From contig CM069600.1 of assembly GCA_035771175.1 (NCBI GenBank), positions 2,928,449-2,992,448 on the forward strand: a DNA stretch of 64,000 nt, written 5' to 3'. The notes below the pieces were generated by a model. The model saw only the letters and a list, made by a program, of their open reading frames with translations. It was not told the origin of the DNA and made no database searches. Source of the stretch: Paratinospora sagittata. Its lineage: Eukaryota; Streptophyta; Magnoliopsida; Ranunculales; Menispermaceae. This document shows positions 36,766-50,000 of this stretch, piece after piece (position 1 is the first letter of the stretch; each line of letters starts with the position of its first letter). A program made the position numbers and the translations under genes.

Positions 36766-38580
36766 CATAAACAAAAATTAAAAGTATCTGATGCAGTGCC
36801 CCGTAGATGGCATCTGTTTAAGGGGAATGATTTATACATATCTATACAGTTTATATGATGCAAATACTCATAGAGGTCAGTGTTTGGTCATTTTTTCTCC
36901 AAAGTTCTCTAAAATTAAACTTTTAAACTCTATGGTCATCTTTTATTTTCAACATTAGTTATAGGGTCAATATAGTAATTTAAGTAGTTTAACAAGCCTT
37001 TACTTCCCTTCTACATCTCCGCCTTTTGAGCTTATTTAACATGTGATTTTCCAATTTACCATTTTCAGTCCAAACACTGTATTCCTTTTCATCTTCATTC
37101 CATTGAAGGATCAAAAAACTTGAATTTGGCCTAAATTTCAATTCCTTAAAATTCAGACTTAATTCTGGAAATTCCAATTCGACGTGAAAATTTTTTGCAA
37201 AAATTTGACATTGTAAAAAAAAATTAATTCAAATGTTTTCCAGATCAACTTTTCTTTTAGCTTAGCTAAAACAAACACAATTATATAATTAAAACTCATT
37301 AAATTATAAAATATAATAGTTTAAAATAAGATTTTATAATCTTTGTATTACTTTTTTTTTTTATAACTTAGTGGTATCCGGACCTTCGACCCGACTAATC
37401 CACTAAGGCCCCTGGCGAAATAGAGTGGGAGCCACCCCAATGGCCAATGTTGATAAGGCAAGAGTCGAACTCATGACCTCGTTTCGTGAGACGAGAGCCC
37501 CGAGCCACTCAGCCAACCAAGTGTTGGTTATAATCTTCGTATTACTTGACACATATTATATGAGTAACAGGCGATTTTATTTTAAATGAGAGGTTTGTAA
37601 ATCTCATTTTGCTTCTTCCTTTACTGCTTCTTTAGTTTCTATCTATTACATATGACATTGTACTTCAATCATATATACTTTTATTCTTTAAGAATATCTT
37701 CTAACAAAAGTTAAAGATGCCATTTTTTTTCTCAAAATTGAAAAATACGAAAGAGTTTTTTTAATTTTAGAAATTATTTTGATATTTCACCGAACTTTGA
37801 GAAAATTTTTGTAGTAATTTGATTGCATTTAATTCAATAAAATTGAAGTTTTGAAATTTTTTGTCAAATATTGATTTCATGTTTCCATTTTCATACAAAA
37901 AGATGCATTCTTACTCTTCTACTCATAAACAACATTCGTATCTTTTATCAAAACAATAATAATAATATTGGTTATACACATAATTTAAAATTTTTTTGAA
38001 CGAAAAATCTTAATTTTTAGTAAATAAACAATAAAAATCAAGTGCAATGCATAAGTACACGCACGACATACTAGTCACTAGTATCTAATTAAAGCAAGCA
38101 TATCTAATATAGTTAACAAATACTAATCCAAACTTCAAACTTCACAAATTGAAGTAGAAAATAACAAAATTATAAGCTCCTAAATGAAATATCATGCTTA
38201 CTCAAATGATGGAGGAACCCGAGTCAATCCACTAAATGGGCATCAGTGAATTCCAAATGGCCGCAAAACACATTCAGAAACCAAAAACAGAAATAGAGAA
38301 GTGGTCAAATGATACAAAAACACATTCACAACTATTTCCTTACTTTAATGAAAAGGAAAATAAACCACTAAAAAGCATGATGGCACTGGAAAATGAAGAA
38401 ATCAAAAACAGAGATCAAAGATGAAATAAAAAATCACAAGGGTTCTAGCAAGCACCAAAATATTCATAATAGCTATATACAAGTTTGTAGCAATTCATTT
38501 CTACGACATAAGCAAGTTATTGGAGGCATGACGGGAAGAGAGAGAAAGACACACACAGAGAGAGAGGATAGTTTATCTCT
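36766..38580. other. AT-rich intergenic DNA; holds a SINE, otherwise no gene
   Basis: The region has no long open frame with a known domain. The part 37540-38230 is AT-rich, and 38236-38590 is A-rich with a GAGAGA patch ahead of a LINE fragment. The one clear feature, a SINE at 37354-37527, is listed separately. Confidence 0.4.
37354..37527 (-). mobile_element. tRNA-derived SINE with 20-bp target-site duplication
   Basis: The direct repeat TTATAATCTTTGTATTACTT (37334-37353) reappears at 37528-37547 with a single C for T change. Between them, read on the minus strand, the element begins AACACTTGGTTGGCTGAGTG, an A-box-like start, and has a B-box-like AGGTCATGAGTTCGACTCTTG. It ends in an A-rich tail (T-run at 37352-37360 on the plus strand). 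Length is about 174 bp. The tRNA-like head resembles a tRNA-Ser-type start, but a full tRNA fold is not made. Confidence 0.85.
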
Positions 38581-38589
38581 AATTAGCAT

Positions 38590-39800
38590 TTTGGTAGGAG
38601 TGGCTAGAACAATGGAGAGATTGATAAAGGATTTATGGTGGAAAGGAGTGGATGAAGGAAAGAAGGATCATCTAGCAGTTTGGGACAACATCATCAGACC
38701 AAAGGAGAAAGGGAACTTAGGGATGTGAAACATCAAGGCTAAGAATAGGGCATCGGCAACTAAGTGGTTATCGAGGTTCTCTGAAATAGAATTCTTTTTG
38801 GGCCAAAGCCATTAAAAGCAAAAAAGGGACTGCAAAAAAATTCACACATAAGAGTCCTTAGAAATTTATTGTGCCAATTTACCATGAATTCCAAAATCTC
38901 ATCAAGTTCACCCTTGGCAGGGAGATGCTTATCTGCTTTTGGGAGGACAAATGGTGCAGGTCCTCTAGCTTGGCCAATTCCTTTCCTTCCCTCTATAAAC
39001 TTTCAGATTTGAACTAATTCTTCCTTTATTCAAAGGGATGAGTCTACTAGTTTATTTGTCTCATGGAATTTCCATTTTGTTTGAATTCCTCACGATAGGG
39101 AAATTAGGCAGATAGAAGAGGTATTAGAGAGATAAGAGGGAGTGAGAGTGAGAGAAAATCTTGAGATAGACGTATTTGGAATGGTGATCCCTCTGGCATC
39201 TTTTCTGGTAGATCCTTCTTCTCCTCCCTTACAGATTTTGAAGCCTTCCCTCCTTTGCCCCATCCGAATTTCATTTGGAAATCCCAAGTCCCCTCCAAGG
39301 TTAAAATCTTGTCTTGGCTCGTGTCTAAGAGGAGGTGAACATTTGTGACAACTTGCAGAAGAGAATACCATACTTGTGCATCTCTCCAAATTGGTGCATT
39401 CTTTGTAGACACAAATGAGAAATAGCTGACCACTTATCCACCAGTACGGAACTTGACAGCTGCAGAGGGACCTCATGGAGTTTGAGTGGGACAGGACACT
39501 GCACGCCGCCATCAACAATTGATGACATGTTTGGATTCCCTAACTCCAATACCCCACATTCACTCCAAGACCTTCTGCATATTTTGAAGAACAGCTATTA
39601 TGGCCTTGAATTGGTCAATGTGAAAGAAATGACAGAATTTTCAACCATAGAGCTCACATAAGGGGTCTTTTATGGGACATAGTTAAGTCAAGAACTAAGT
39701 TGTGGGTTGTTTCGAGGATTCAGGAATTGGGACTCTCTTTAGGAGATTTGAGCAACAAATGGGCTCCTCTTTTGTAAATTTTCCCTTCTTTTAATATATT
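38590..39800 (+). mobile_element. L1-type LINE, 3' fragment (RT tail, zf-RVT, RNase H-like end)
   Basis: Plus sense: MERLIKDLWWKGVDEGKKDH, KEKGNLGM, then a degraded stretch, the zf-RVT-like PYLCISPNWCILCR (39368-39410), and near 39600 WSMWKERNDRIFNH. These are the terminal ORF2 modules in the normal order. Stops occur every few dozen codons. No poly(A) tail or duplication was located with certainty; the end is set near 39800 where coding resemblance stops. Confidence 0.7.
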
Positions 39801-41240
39801 TATTACTGGTTCCATGTTCAAAAGAAAACCAAGAAAAAAAGTGACAGTGCATAGATCTTCTATTCCATGATAAGTTGGTTCACAAATTAACAACTCATTC
39901 AAAAAAAATGTACTCAAATGCATGAGGCTCTTGCCACTACAAGGTCTGGGGAAAAGATGATGAACATAACCTTACCTCTACATAGTAGAATTTTTCCTAG
40001 GTTCAAACTTGGGGCCTCCAAATCACAATAGAGCAACCTCAACCATTTCATTAAGGCCCACCCTTAAAAAAGATAAAAACATATACATGTTTTTGAGCAC
40101 CAAAAAACTTCAACTCACATGGTACACCTAAATTACCTATTCATAACATATTATCTATTAGACAAGAGAGTCAAAAAAAGGATCAAACGTACAAAGCAAG
40201 GTCTACAAGAAACTCAGCTATGAAATATTTAGGAAGAATTGGCAAATTCACCAAAGGTAAAATAAGGGAGAAAAACTTCTAAATTAAAATCTTCATGATT
40301 CAATTAAACAAGATAGAAAATTTTAACAAAATAGTCAAGACAAAACTGTAAATAATAAAGGTATTATTATTATTATGAAGATTTGTCTCAATACGTATTT
40401 ATAGCAATTCATAGGCATCAAAGAAAACTAATAACTCATATGAATATAATGACATTAGGTGTCAATAAAAATGTTAAATTAGAATTCAACAATCAGATTT
40501 TTCAAAGGATGGCAAGTATTGCAAATTCCAACAATTTTTAGGGTTATGGTTAACATGAGATAAGATCAAGATCATGTTAAGTCTCTTAAAATTCTCAAAA
40601 AAAAAAAAAAAAAAAAAGATTTTAGTCACAAGTTCATTGATTTTCTCAAAAGAATATTGGTCTAAATTGAGGGGGAAAAATCAACGAGCTTTGTGACATT
40701 TATTAGCTGAGGTAATCTTTCATTCTTTGGCTCGCAAAAGAGTCATGTTTAGTTTTTCAACAAGTTCGACTTTTTCTTTTGGTCACTATTAAAGAATCAA
40801 ATCCCCCTTGATTAACATCCTGTTCTCAAGCTCTAAACTATGAACCCGAATATAATAAATGGTTTTATAGTTCAGCCACAGTCATTGTAGCAATTGCCTT
40901 ATTTTTTTTCTTATTTTTTTTCTTTGTTGATAAGAAACGAGAATTAACATACATATTAGAAACTACACTAAAGCAGAACCATTTCAAAATCTACCGTCTT
41001 TGATCTCTATACTTGGAATATAACAGCAACGTAATTCGAACTTTGATGAAATCCCACAAAGAAGCCACATCAAAGTATTATCGTAGTATACTTACAAACC
41101 AACTTTGATTCTCTGTGAGGCTATTCTTCAGCAACAAACATAAAAGCATTCCATCCGTGCCTACTTTGCTTTATGATGAATCTCCATGAAATTGTATAAT
41201 TCTATAAGTAACCAGGACAATTCGGTCAAGTGGTCTATTT
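39800..41240. other. Intergenic DNA with a LINE 3' tail on the minus strand
   Basis: No gene seen. An A-run lies at 40599-40618 and ATT repeats at 40365-40376. At about 40900-41150 the complement reads TTCTCGTTTCTTATCAACAA followed by A-rich sequence. This resembles the CGTTTCTTGTCAAAAAA terminus of the full-length LINE, so it is likely a 5'-truncated antisense LINE end. Confidence 0.4.
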
Positions 41241-41520
41241 CAGTTGACTTTTCTAAGAGAACAATGGTGTTTTTCCTTACCCTAATGAGCTTCAACAAGT
41301 TATTATTTTTGCAGTTTTGTGTTGCATTGAGATTGAGAGGAATAACTGGATTTTCTAGAGCACAAGGGCGAAGGAGTTAAGAAAAACTCAGAAGAGCTGG
41401 GGAACTATTGTACTTTCTTGCCCTTAGAGCCATGGGAAAACTTCCTGCCTTCCCGAGGCTCTTGTCTTTGTTCTCTCCTTTATTTTAATAAAGTTTATCG
41501 TTCTTTTTTAAAAAAAAAAT
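41240..41520 (+). mobile_element. 5'-truncated LINE 3' end with poly(A)
   Basis: Plus sense near 41310-41345 reads LRCIEIERNNWIF, the RNase H-like terminal motif of L1 ORF2. It continues to TTTAATAAAGTTTATCGTTC and a poly(A) run at 41511-41519. AATAAA lies 30 bp before the tail. Confidence 0.6.
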
Positions 41521-42017
41521 GTAGTCTACTTTCAATTGTAATGCAAGAAATTCATAATGAGTCATCTTCGGCAGAAGCCAATGGCAGCAAGGACCACTCT
41601 ATATAGTTTCCCTCATAGCCAACAACAGCGATAGTGTATCTTATAAAGCTTTACTATCATAAGTAATGTAGATATACATGTCTCAAAATTAAAATTCTTT
41701 TATTTCATATTTCATACTTTTCAGGAACAATAATTTCAACATCATTGGCATGTATATGTCAAACTCCTCGGTAACAACAACAAGAAGCAACCACAATAAT
41801 TAACAAAAAGATTCTTCATCAATTCTATTGCATTTGTTCAACAAAAGAACAGTTTCGAAGACAAGCAAGAGGAAACTAGAAGAGCTAAGTAGAGCAACTA
41901 CAAATACAATTCAAAAATTTCCTAGCCAAGTAACAACATTTTTTCTTGACAAAAAAAAAAGTGACAACATTTTTCAATTAAATTGAAACAGGCTGGAAGT
42001 AAAACTTGTCAATTTAC

Positions 42018-42187
42018 CATTTCAGAGTAACTAAGATCGTAAAGATCCTCGTCATGTGCCCAATCATCCATGCTATACTAAGGAATTGAACGGCTGCCAT
42101 TCGCATAAAGCCATTGGCCTTTTTCAATTTTGCAGCAGTTTGGGCACTGCATTGCCCCCTTCATATTGAACGCAGAGCCAATGCAAT
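42018..42187 (-). pseudogene. RING-type E3 ligase fragment: end of RING domain
   Basis: One exon of 170 nt between TTTCAG and GTAAAT splice sites reads CIGSAFNMKGAMQCPNCCKI, EKGQWLYANGSRS, then a TAG stop, then YSMDDWAHDEDLYDLSYSEM. The C-x2-C pair (CPNC) is the last zinc ligand pair of the RING; the first half of the RING is not present upstream, where URB1 begins 1 kb away. The in-frame stop shows it is not functional. The text is the direct predecessor of the Ser/His-rich exons at 28504-28998, suggesting one former gene split by later insertions. Confidence 0.75.
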
Positions 42188-42489
42188 CTGAAAGAATCAT
42201 CAAAACAATTAGCATTGAGTTTTGCATGGCTCCAAACAAATTATCACATACAAGATACTTCGACTTTTTCAAGAAAATATCATCAAAATAAACAGGAAAG
42301 GGATAACTATAAAAATAAATAAATAAAATAAAATCCATAAAAAATATGTGACAATATGAGGGTTTGACATTCAAGAGTACACCAAAAAGGAACTCAAGAA
42401 AGCAACAATTGATGAAATAACATGTACACTAAAAATAATAATTTAGAAAAGAGAAACGTATCCAATTTTTTCCTTAAGCATATTGTTTA

Positions 42490-42790
42490 CAATTCACAAG
42501 ATTAACCATTGGTTCAATGGCTACTCAGATTGCGAAATCAAACCTTATAAGGAGGTTATGAGTTCGAATCTAGGGAAGGCCCTGCACTATTCATGAGTGA
42601 ATAATGTGGAAAAATGATCTCGGGGTACTAGACGCTGCGGTGTGTTGTGTACTGGGATGTGACAATATCATGTGGTATATAATGGCTGGGGTACGCTCGG
42701 TATGAGGTGCCCATCACATCGCCGGTATGGGGTATGACAAACTACCTACACCGTATTGGCTGTAGTGTGCGATTTGGGAGAAAGGGTGTG
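42490..42790 (+). repeat. SINE-like tRNA-derived repeat, copy 1
   Basis: The head GGTTCAATGGCTACTCAGAT (A-box-like) is followed by CTTATAAGGAGGTTATGAGT and TTCGAATCT (B-box-like). A 250-bp body then contains ATGATCTCGGGG and GGGGTACGCTCGGTATGAGG. The same succession occurs reversed at 63345-63600. No clear tail or duplication was found. It is diverged from the element at 37354. Confidence 0.55.
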
Positions 42791-43230
42791 GCTATCAATT
42801 CTTGTGACTCAGGACGATGAAATGATGAGTTTTTTTTGACATCCAAAGGTTTTAGAATGATAAAAAACCGTAGGCGCGCTCAGCCACTCACATAGCAAAA
42901 AGTTCCCTAGTTTTATAAGTAATTGAGAAAGTTCGCTAATTTTGCAATTTTTTTAAAAATCTTGGGCACACTCCAAAAAAACTAGGTGTCAAGTCAGTTT
43001 TTATCAATCACTCACTTGAAATGTTATTTTAGTACTTTCTTCACTTTTACTTGTAACCGCAATTGCAAAATGATTTCTCTTACACTCAGCCATACATACA
43101 TGAACACAATTTCACCATGTCACAAGATCAAGTTGAACCTTGGAGCATTGAAATTACCAGAAAAAGAAAAAGAAAAAGGGGCTATACAATACAGAACGCC
43201 TTGATCAATCTGATCTACATCAAGCATCAT

Positions 43231-46200
43231 TCAAATATCCATTAGAATGTTTCTTTCCCACTCAAAGACCCCAGATTTCTCCACGTCCTGGTGTGATAGA
43301 ACTGGCAAACCTAGCTCTGACGATTTTTTTCCAAGGGCATTTGAAAATATGACCAGCAAAGTCTGACAGGCATGGTGTTCATCCATCTTCTCCAATTCTG
43401 TTAGTGCTGAAGAGAGGTCCTCCCACGGCTTATAATAAGACCTGCTCAAAACGGAAGGTTGTATTGTCAATTCAAATTTGTTAACAGTTAAATTTCAAAG
43501 GGAGGTTCAGAAAAAACCGCAAGCACACTTAAGTGACTCCTGGTCATAGCAGTTAGAAAGTATTGATCCCAAAAGCAATAAGTGTTGGATAGATACTTAA
43601 CTTAGGTATAGAATCTACCCTTACTCCACTACTGCAATTTGTGGCCATTGAAAAGGATGTCAGACATCATCATCATCATAATAATAATAATAATAATGAA
43701 CAGACCCAGCTTGACTTTTAGCCAGGCTGGTCTATAACTATGATGTAATCTGATTCCCATGTAACCAGATACTCTAATGTACTTTTTGTTTTTCCAAGGG
43801 GGCCAAATTTAAGAAGAAAATGTCATTACCATCTCCAAGCTGGATTAGCTTCGACAGGAGAACGTATCTTCGAGCACAGCACTGCCACAAAGTTGCCTTG
43901 ATTGCCGCCAGCTATAGAAACTTTTCCTGATTCAACATTTAAGGATGGTGGTCACTAAAATTTTATACAGAATATTTGCTAAGACAGCCAATGAGTGGAA
44001 GAGCATCCGAAGCCAGTATAAGTAAAATATCATGCCCGACTGCTTTGCAGTTATCATTACATGTCCGAAAGTATGTACAAAATGAAATAGCAAATATTTT
44101 GAAATGCTAATAGATTTATGTATGTGGTAAATTGTAAACTTGGCAACAAAAAACCAATTCAATAAAGCCTTTTCTCAACTACATGGGGTCGGCTACATGA
44201 ATCCACTTCCTCTACTACGCTCTAGCAAGGCTAAGTTGACTGTTATATTATAAGTAGTTACAATTTTCTCTATCCATGTTTTCTGGAATTGTTTCTATCC
44301 ATGATTTTTTTTTTTAAGAGGAATTATTCATGTTAATTTAGGTCTTCCCTAGCCCCTATCATTACCATTAATGATTAATTGGTCACTCTTCCTAACACTG
44401 ATGGTTTTTGTTGTATATGCCCAAACTATATTTAATCTCTTTTCTCTCAATGTATCTTCAATTGAAGCTACCCCTATTTCTTAAATGCGTTCATATAAAA
44501 TTTGCTCTTTCAATGTTTTACCACATATCCATCTAACATTCACATTTTTGTCACACTAATTTGTTAATATGTTGTTTCTTTATTGCACAATATTTTGTTC
44601 AATAAAGCATGGCTAGCCTAATCGTGATCTTATAAAATCTTTGTATGAAAAGAGGACTTATAAAATTTTCTTTTCAGCTTCAATGGGATGTATCGATTAT
44701 ATAATACTCTAGAAGCACTCTACTTAATACGCCTCGCTTTGATTCTATGATTCACATCACCTCTTATTCTTACTCTTGTTGAATATCTAAGTCTAAATAT
44801 TAGTAATAAAATCATTATCATTGCTTCTTCTCAAAAAAAAAAAAAAAAAAAAAAAGAGAATATCTTAGTCTAAATTCCTAAAGTTTTCATTCCTTGGTAA
44901 CACTTAGCTTTCAACTTTCACTATATCTCCCTCTGTAATTGTAATTCCACAAAAATTACTAGCAACAAAAACCAAATCACGTTAGCAATCTAACCAGAAA
45001 TACTACCCTAGGTAGGAAAATAGTAATGCATGTGGCATAAAGTCATGGACATTCAAGATTTTATGACAAGACAACAAATTAAGTCGTTGAAAAACTTCAA
45101 CAGCTAGTACTGGAGGTATTACATAAATCAACCAATGGATAAATAATATACCTGTATCATTGGAGGCATCAAAGAAGAGTAATAAGCTGAGTGCACATAT
45201 GACTGATGGAAGCACTGTACATTCAATTCCAAGAAGCTGCTGTAGGTACAAAATAATAGCAGCTAATGTCTCATTATTGCAATGATCACCACTTTTACCT
45301 TCTTCAAAATCAATTTCCCTAGCCTCAATATGTCTTTTCTCTATATGCTTCAATAGTGATTGTAGAGTCCTTACATTCAAACTTTCTGGGCCAAAGCGGG
45401 TTTTGCAAGATCTTGAAATCTCTCCCAAAATCACTGAAGCAGTCACCCAACGCAAAAGTTTAGACATAGGAGAATCTTCAAATTGTTCTTCCCCCAAAAC
45501 ATTATCGTAATTACTATATCTTTGTATTAGAGAGGCTTTCCCTTTCAAGTATGGCTTTGATGCAGTGCAAATTCCCCACTTAACATACTCTGAAAGTTTT
45601 GTCTTATCCTGTGTGAAAACATGGAAAACATATTTCAATAAATAAAAGATTATGGCAAGAACATCAAAACTCATATGGATTTAAAATTAAAACATTAGGG
45701 AGCTTTCTGAGGAAGATGAAAGTCGTGATGAATCCGCAAAAAGCAAATGGACAAGAAGAAGGCCAACAACCCCCAATACAAAAAAAAGGAAAAAAAAAGT
45801 TGAGGAAACTTCAATCTGGTATAAATTGAGACTCAACTAAAGACAGAAGGGGCAATGGAGTTTCAAGATGAAGATTTTCTCCTGGAACCTCAGAGATAGT
45901 GGGGCACATTCAAAGAGGAGAAGAATCATTATAATTTTTAAAAAAGAACAGCCAGACATAGTTTGCATTTCAAGAAATCAAGAGTAGAAGCTGGGAAGAT
46001 TTGTAGGAAGCTTGTGGAGTTTGCATTTCAAGAAATCATTATATTACGAGCTGAAGGAAGGGTAGGAGGTATACTTCTCACATAGAACATTCGAACAATG
46101 AAGGTGGTTGATACCTAGTGAGGAATTTGTCAGTATCTATTTGCATAGAAGAAAAAGATGGGAAAGCTGCTGGTTTTCACGTGTGTGGACCAAGTAGAGA

Positions 46201-46988
46201 GCAATATAGGAGTGGATTTTGGGGTGACATGGCAGGGCTGAGTAGTATGTGCGGGTCACCAAGGTATGACAAGTCGACAAAACTCACCAAAATGCTATAG
46301 ATTTTGATTTAAATTTCATTTAGAAAATATAGAAATTCAACAAAACAATTTGACAAAATCCGACTATGAATCCACCTTCTCTATTTTCTTTGACCAATGG
46401 AACAATATCAAAAAGCAAAACTCAAATTGTGTTATGGAACATTATTTCTCTAGGAACCTTGAATTCAAAATGTTGTTGGCATGAAGCAAGTTATGGGCTC
46501 ATGAAGGTAAGATGGGATCCTTATGTAATGCTCCTAGCCTCCTATTGATAATTTATATATAATTTTAAGATATACTTTGCTGACTGCAGTACAAGAACAG
46601 AGTGCAAGTTTGCTTCAAGATCTACTAACATAATGGAGGATCAAGAGCATCTTATGATTTATTGTGCCTGTTTTGGTGATTAATATTTCATTTGAACTCA
46701 AATTTTGTTGTCATTACATGTAGGAGTCCTAAGTTTAGTAAGTATTTCGACAAACTAGGGGTCTGCTCCTTTTATACTATGAATAAAAACAAAACACTGG
46801 GATCTTTATAGTGAACAGCTTATGGGATATGTGGGTGTGCGGATTTGAGTGCTTCATACAAGTGAAGAGTGTATGGAAAATGATCTTCAACAGATTGTTT
46901 TGATACTATATTTTACTAATATTATCAAACACTACAACTTCAATCATCCATGCAAAGAAGAATATTAGATATTATATCAAATAACAAT

Positions 46989-47036
<48 letters not shown>

Positions 47037-50000
47037 CTGTGTTACTTATAGCTGCTGGCGGTAAACTCATGAGCATGGCCTTCAGTCCAAGCTCAACACT
47101 AAGACCAGATCTTGCATCAGCATCAATAGCTAGGCATATTTGAAACAGATATTCGTATGATAAGGTAAAATGGGGCTGATATATCTTTCTTTTTTGAGAA
47201 ATCCTCAATGTCGATACCAGCATTTTGAGCAGTGAATTAATCAACAGAACATTTTGCTTCATTATCTTCAAGTTGCCTGTGAAAAGCTTGAGCACATGGC
47301 ATAAAAGTTCTGATAGCTGCTCCATAGCATACTTCTGTAGCCATTCAGTAATGGTTCTCGATGAAATAAGATGATTGACAACCTAGGTTCAAGTAAATAT
47401 GCAAAATTAGTGGAACAAAAAGACTGCAACTACTAGTTATTCGTGTTGAAAAACAAAGTTCAATTTTTAATTTCAATTTTATTTTATTTTTTGACTAGAA
47501 ACAACGTGCCCTTAAGCCCCGTATCCCCACCCGTGAGGTGTCGGGCCCCTTAGGAACCTACTAAATCTCATACCAACGGATTGACAAGAATGGTCCCGCC
47601 CCCAAGGCCCACAGTCAGCCGAGTTTCTAAATTTGTCTCGTGGGTTTGGATGCAATACTTCCTCCTCTAAGGGACCTACGCCATTCAATATAGATGAGAG
47701 AGAACTTACAGAATACTTCTATTAAATATTTGTTGTTTGTAAGTTAAAGAACTTGATAACCACAAGAAATCACAGTGCACGCTGAACTACTTAGCCAATT
47801 CATTTGAGAAGCGATCACATGCATCTTGATATTTTAAAACTGTTTAAGCAATTAAGTATCACATCTAATTACTCCCTTGAAACAAATCTATTCCCAGCTT
47901 GAAAGTAAACTAAGTTGCATTCTTACAAGTAAAAAATTAGGTTATGGGTTGAAGATAATGGATCCAACTGAACTTCAGATTGACGTTTCACTGGAGAAGA
48001 CGTGCAATGAAAATTGATCAAACCCACATATGCCCAAATGAATTGCTCATAGTTATAAAAGATTTCTTATAGAAATGTATAAAGAATTATATTTAAATGT
48101 CTAAAAATCTATGTGTCTTTTAGATATGCTAAAAACAAAGATAATTTTTTACTTAAAAGTCATAAAATTATGAAATATAATGGTTTAAAGTAATAATTAT
48201 ATGCTTAAAACTCCTTAAATTACAAAATGCAACGGTTTAAAGAATAATGTGGGATTTTCATTCCATAATTGTAAATAACTGTAAATAAAAATACAAAATT
48301 TTCCACACTGAATTATAAATAACTATAAATGAAATACAAAAAACCGTCAAAATAATAAAAACAAATCAAAATTATTCTCAAAGCTCAAGAACTCGTTCCA
48401 TTGATTATTTTTAACAATGCAGAGATGCAGATACTAATGATCAAATAAGAATCTAAGATTTTTGTTAGAGAAAGTCCCTAAAGAATATAAGTATGTGAGA
48501 CTAAAAATTTACTCTCACGTTAACTTATAAATACCATACACATACTACGAAGATTATTTTAAATAAATATAACACCACAAAAAGTAAAAATAAAATAGAT
48601 CCTTACTCACATCATGAGGCAAGTATTATTGAGAATTTGGATTATAAATCTTGCTATACAATATAGTAAACCATTATATTGTATTATTGAAATGGAGTCA
48701 AAATGAGAGAGATCGAATGTCTCTCAAGGTATATAGGACAAGGAAGCAATGTAGATGAGGGGGTTGCTCAGAGGACTGTAGGAAGTGAAGTCAAGCATAG
48801 TGTCTACTCAAGACGGGAGACAGTGGTGTCAAAGTAGCCCTGGGTTCGAGTAGTAGCGATGGCATGTCAAAGGATGAGATGGTGAAGGCTTAATGGTTGG
48901 AAGAGAAGCTTCTTGTCTAAAGGGGGAAGATTAACTTTGATCAAGTCAGTGTTGGTTGGGTTGCCTACTTATTTCCTATCTATATTTCGAGTTCCAAGGA
49001 AGGTAGCGGTTTTGTTGGAGAAAATGACAAGGGATTTCTTGTGGAAGGGCGAGGAGCAGGGTAAGGGGTCACATCTTGTGGCGCGGAGCATTGTGCAAAA
49101 GGAAAAGGAGCAGGGTGGTTTGGGTATAGGGAACATCTCTATAACGAATAGACCATTGGTGGGAAACTGGTCATGAAGGTTTCATAGTGAACAAGATCAA
49201 TTGTGGGGGCGTGTGATTAGGAGTAGACATGGCTTGCGGCACGCTTTTAAATAAAAGAACACGATATATGATAATAATACATAAGAATCATAACAATAAA
49301 AGAGAAATACATAACTTCTCTAAGTCCCCACCCCCATTCCAAGAGAGGGAGAGAGCAAGGACTAAAAATTAGCCGAATTTCGGCAAAATTAGCCGAATTT
49401 TTTCGGTTTTTTTTGCCATCGAAGTGAAAAGTGGGATGTAAAATAAAAAATGCAAAAATTCGCTAAATAATTCGATAAACTTCGACAAAAGTTTAGTTTT
49501 TCAATAAAAAAATGCAAAAATTCGAGCAAAAATTTGATAAAATTCGACAAAATTCGATGAAATTAGACAGAGAAGTAAAAAAGATGTTACTTCATCAATA
49601 AAAAACAAAAAAACACTAATAATTATGTATTATTTTCGACTTCATCAACCAACATAGCAATATAAATTTAAAAAAATAATTTAACAAGTTAACAAATTAT
49701 GTAGTTTATGGGATATGCTTTACCAAAAAAAAAAAAAAAAGAAGCAAAATAAATAAATAGTTAAAGTCGAAATAAGATAAAAACTTAAAAATAAATTAAA
49801 AGATATCCTAAAGTCATCTTCTTTTAGTTAACTCTTATGAAACAAGATTAATAAACAACACATTCAAATAATAAACTAATAAATTAAGCATGATAGAATT
49901 CAAACTAGTAAAGTATATGGTCGAGAAGCAAGCCACCACAAAATTAAATATCAAAATAAAGAAAACAAATTAAGATCAAAAGCCGTCATTCAAATTCATC

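Noticed and set aside
37367..37530. Possible tRNA gene (TTCGACTC word and acceptor-like start)
   Set aside because: The length, A-tail and flanking duplication fit a SINE; no complete cloverleaf is formed.
42500..42580. Possible tRNA gene at the GAGTTCGAATCT word
   Set aside because: No matching acceptor or anticodon stem; the sequence continues as a dispersed repeat.
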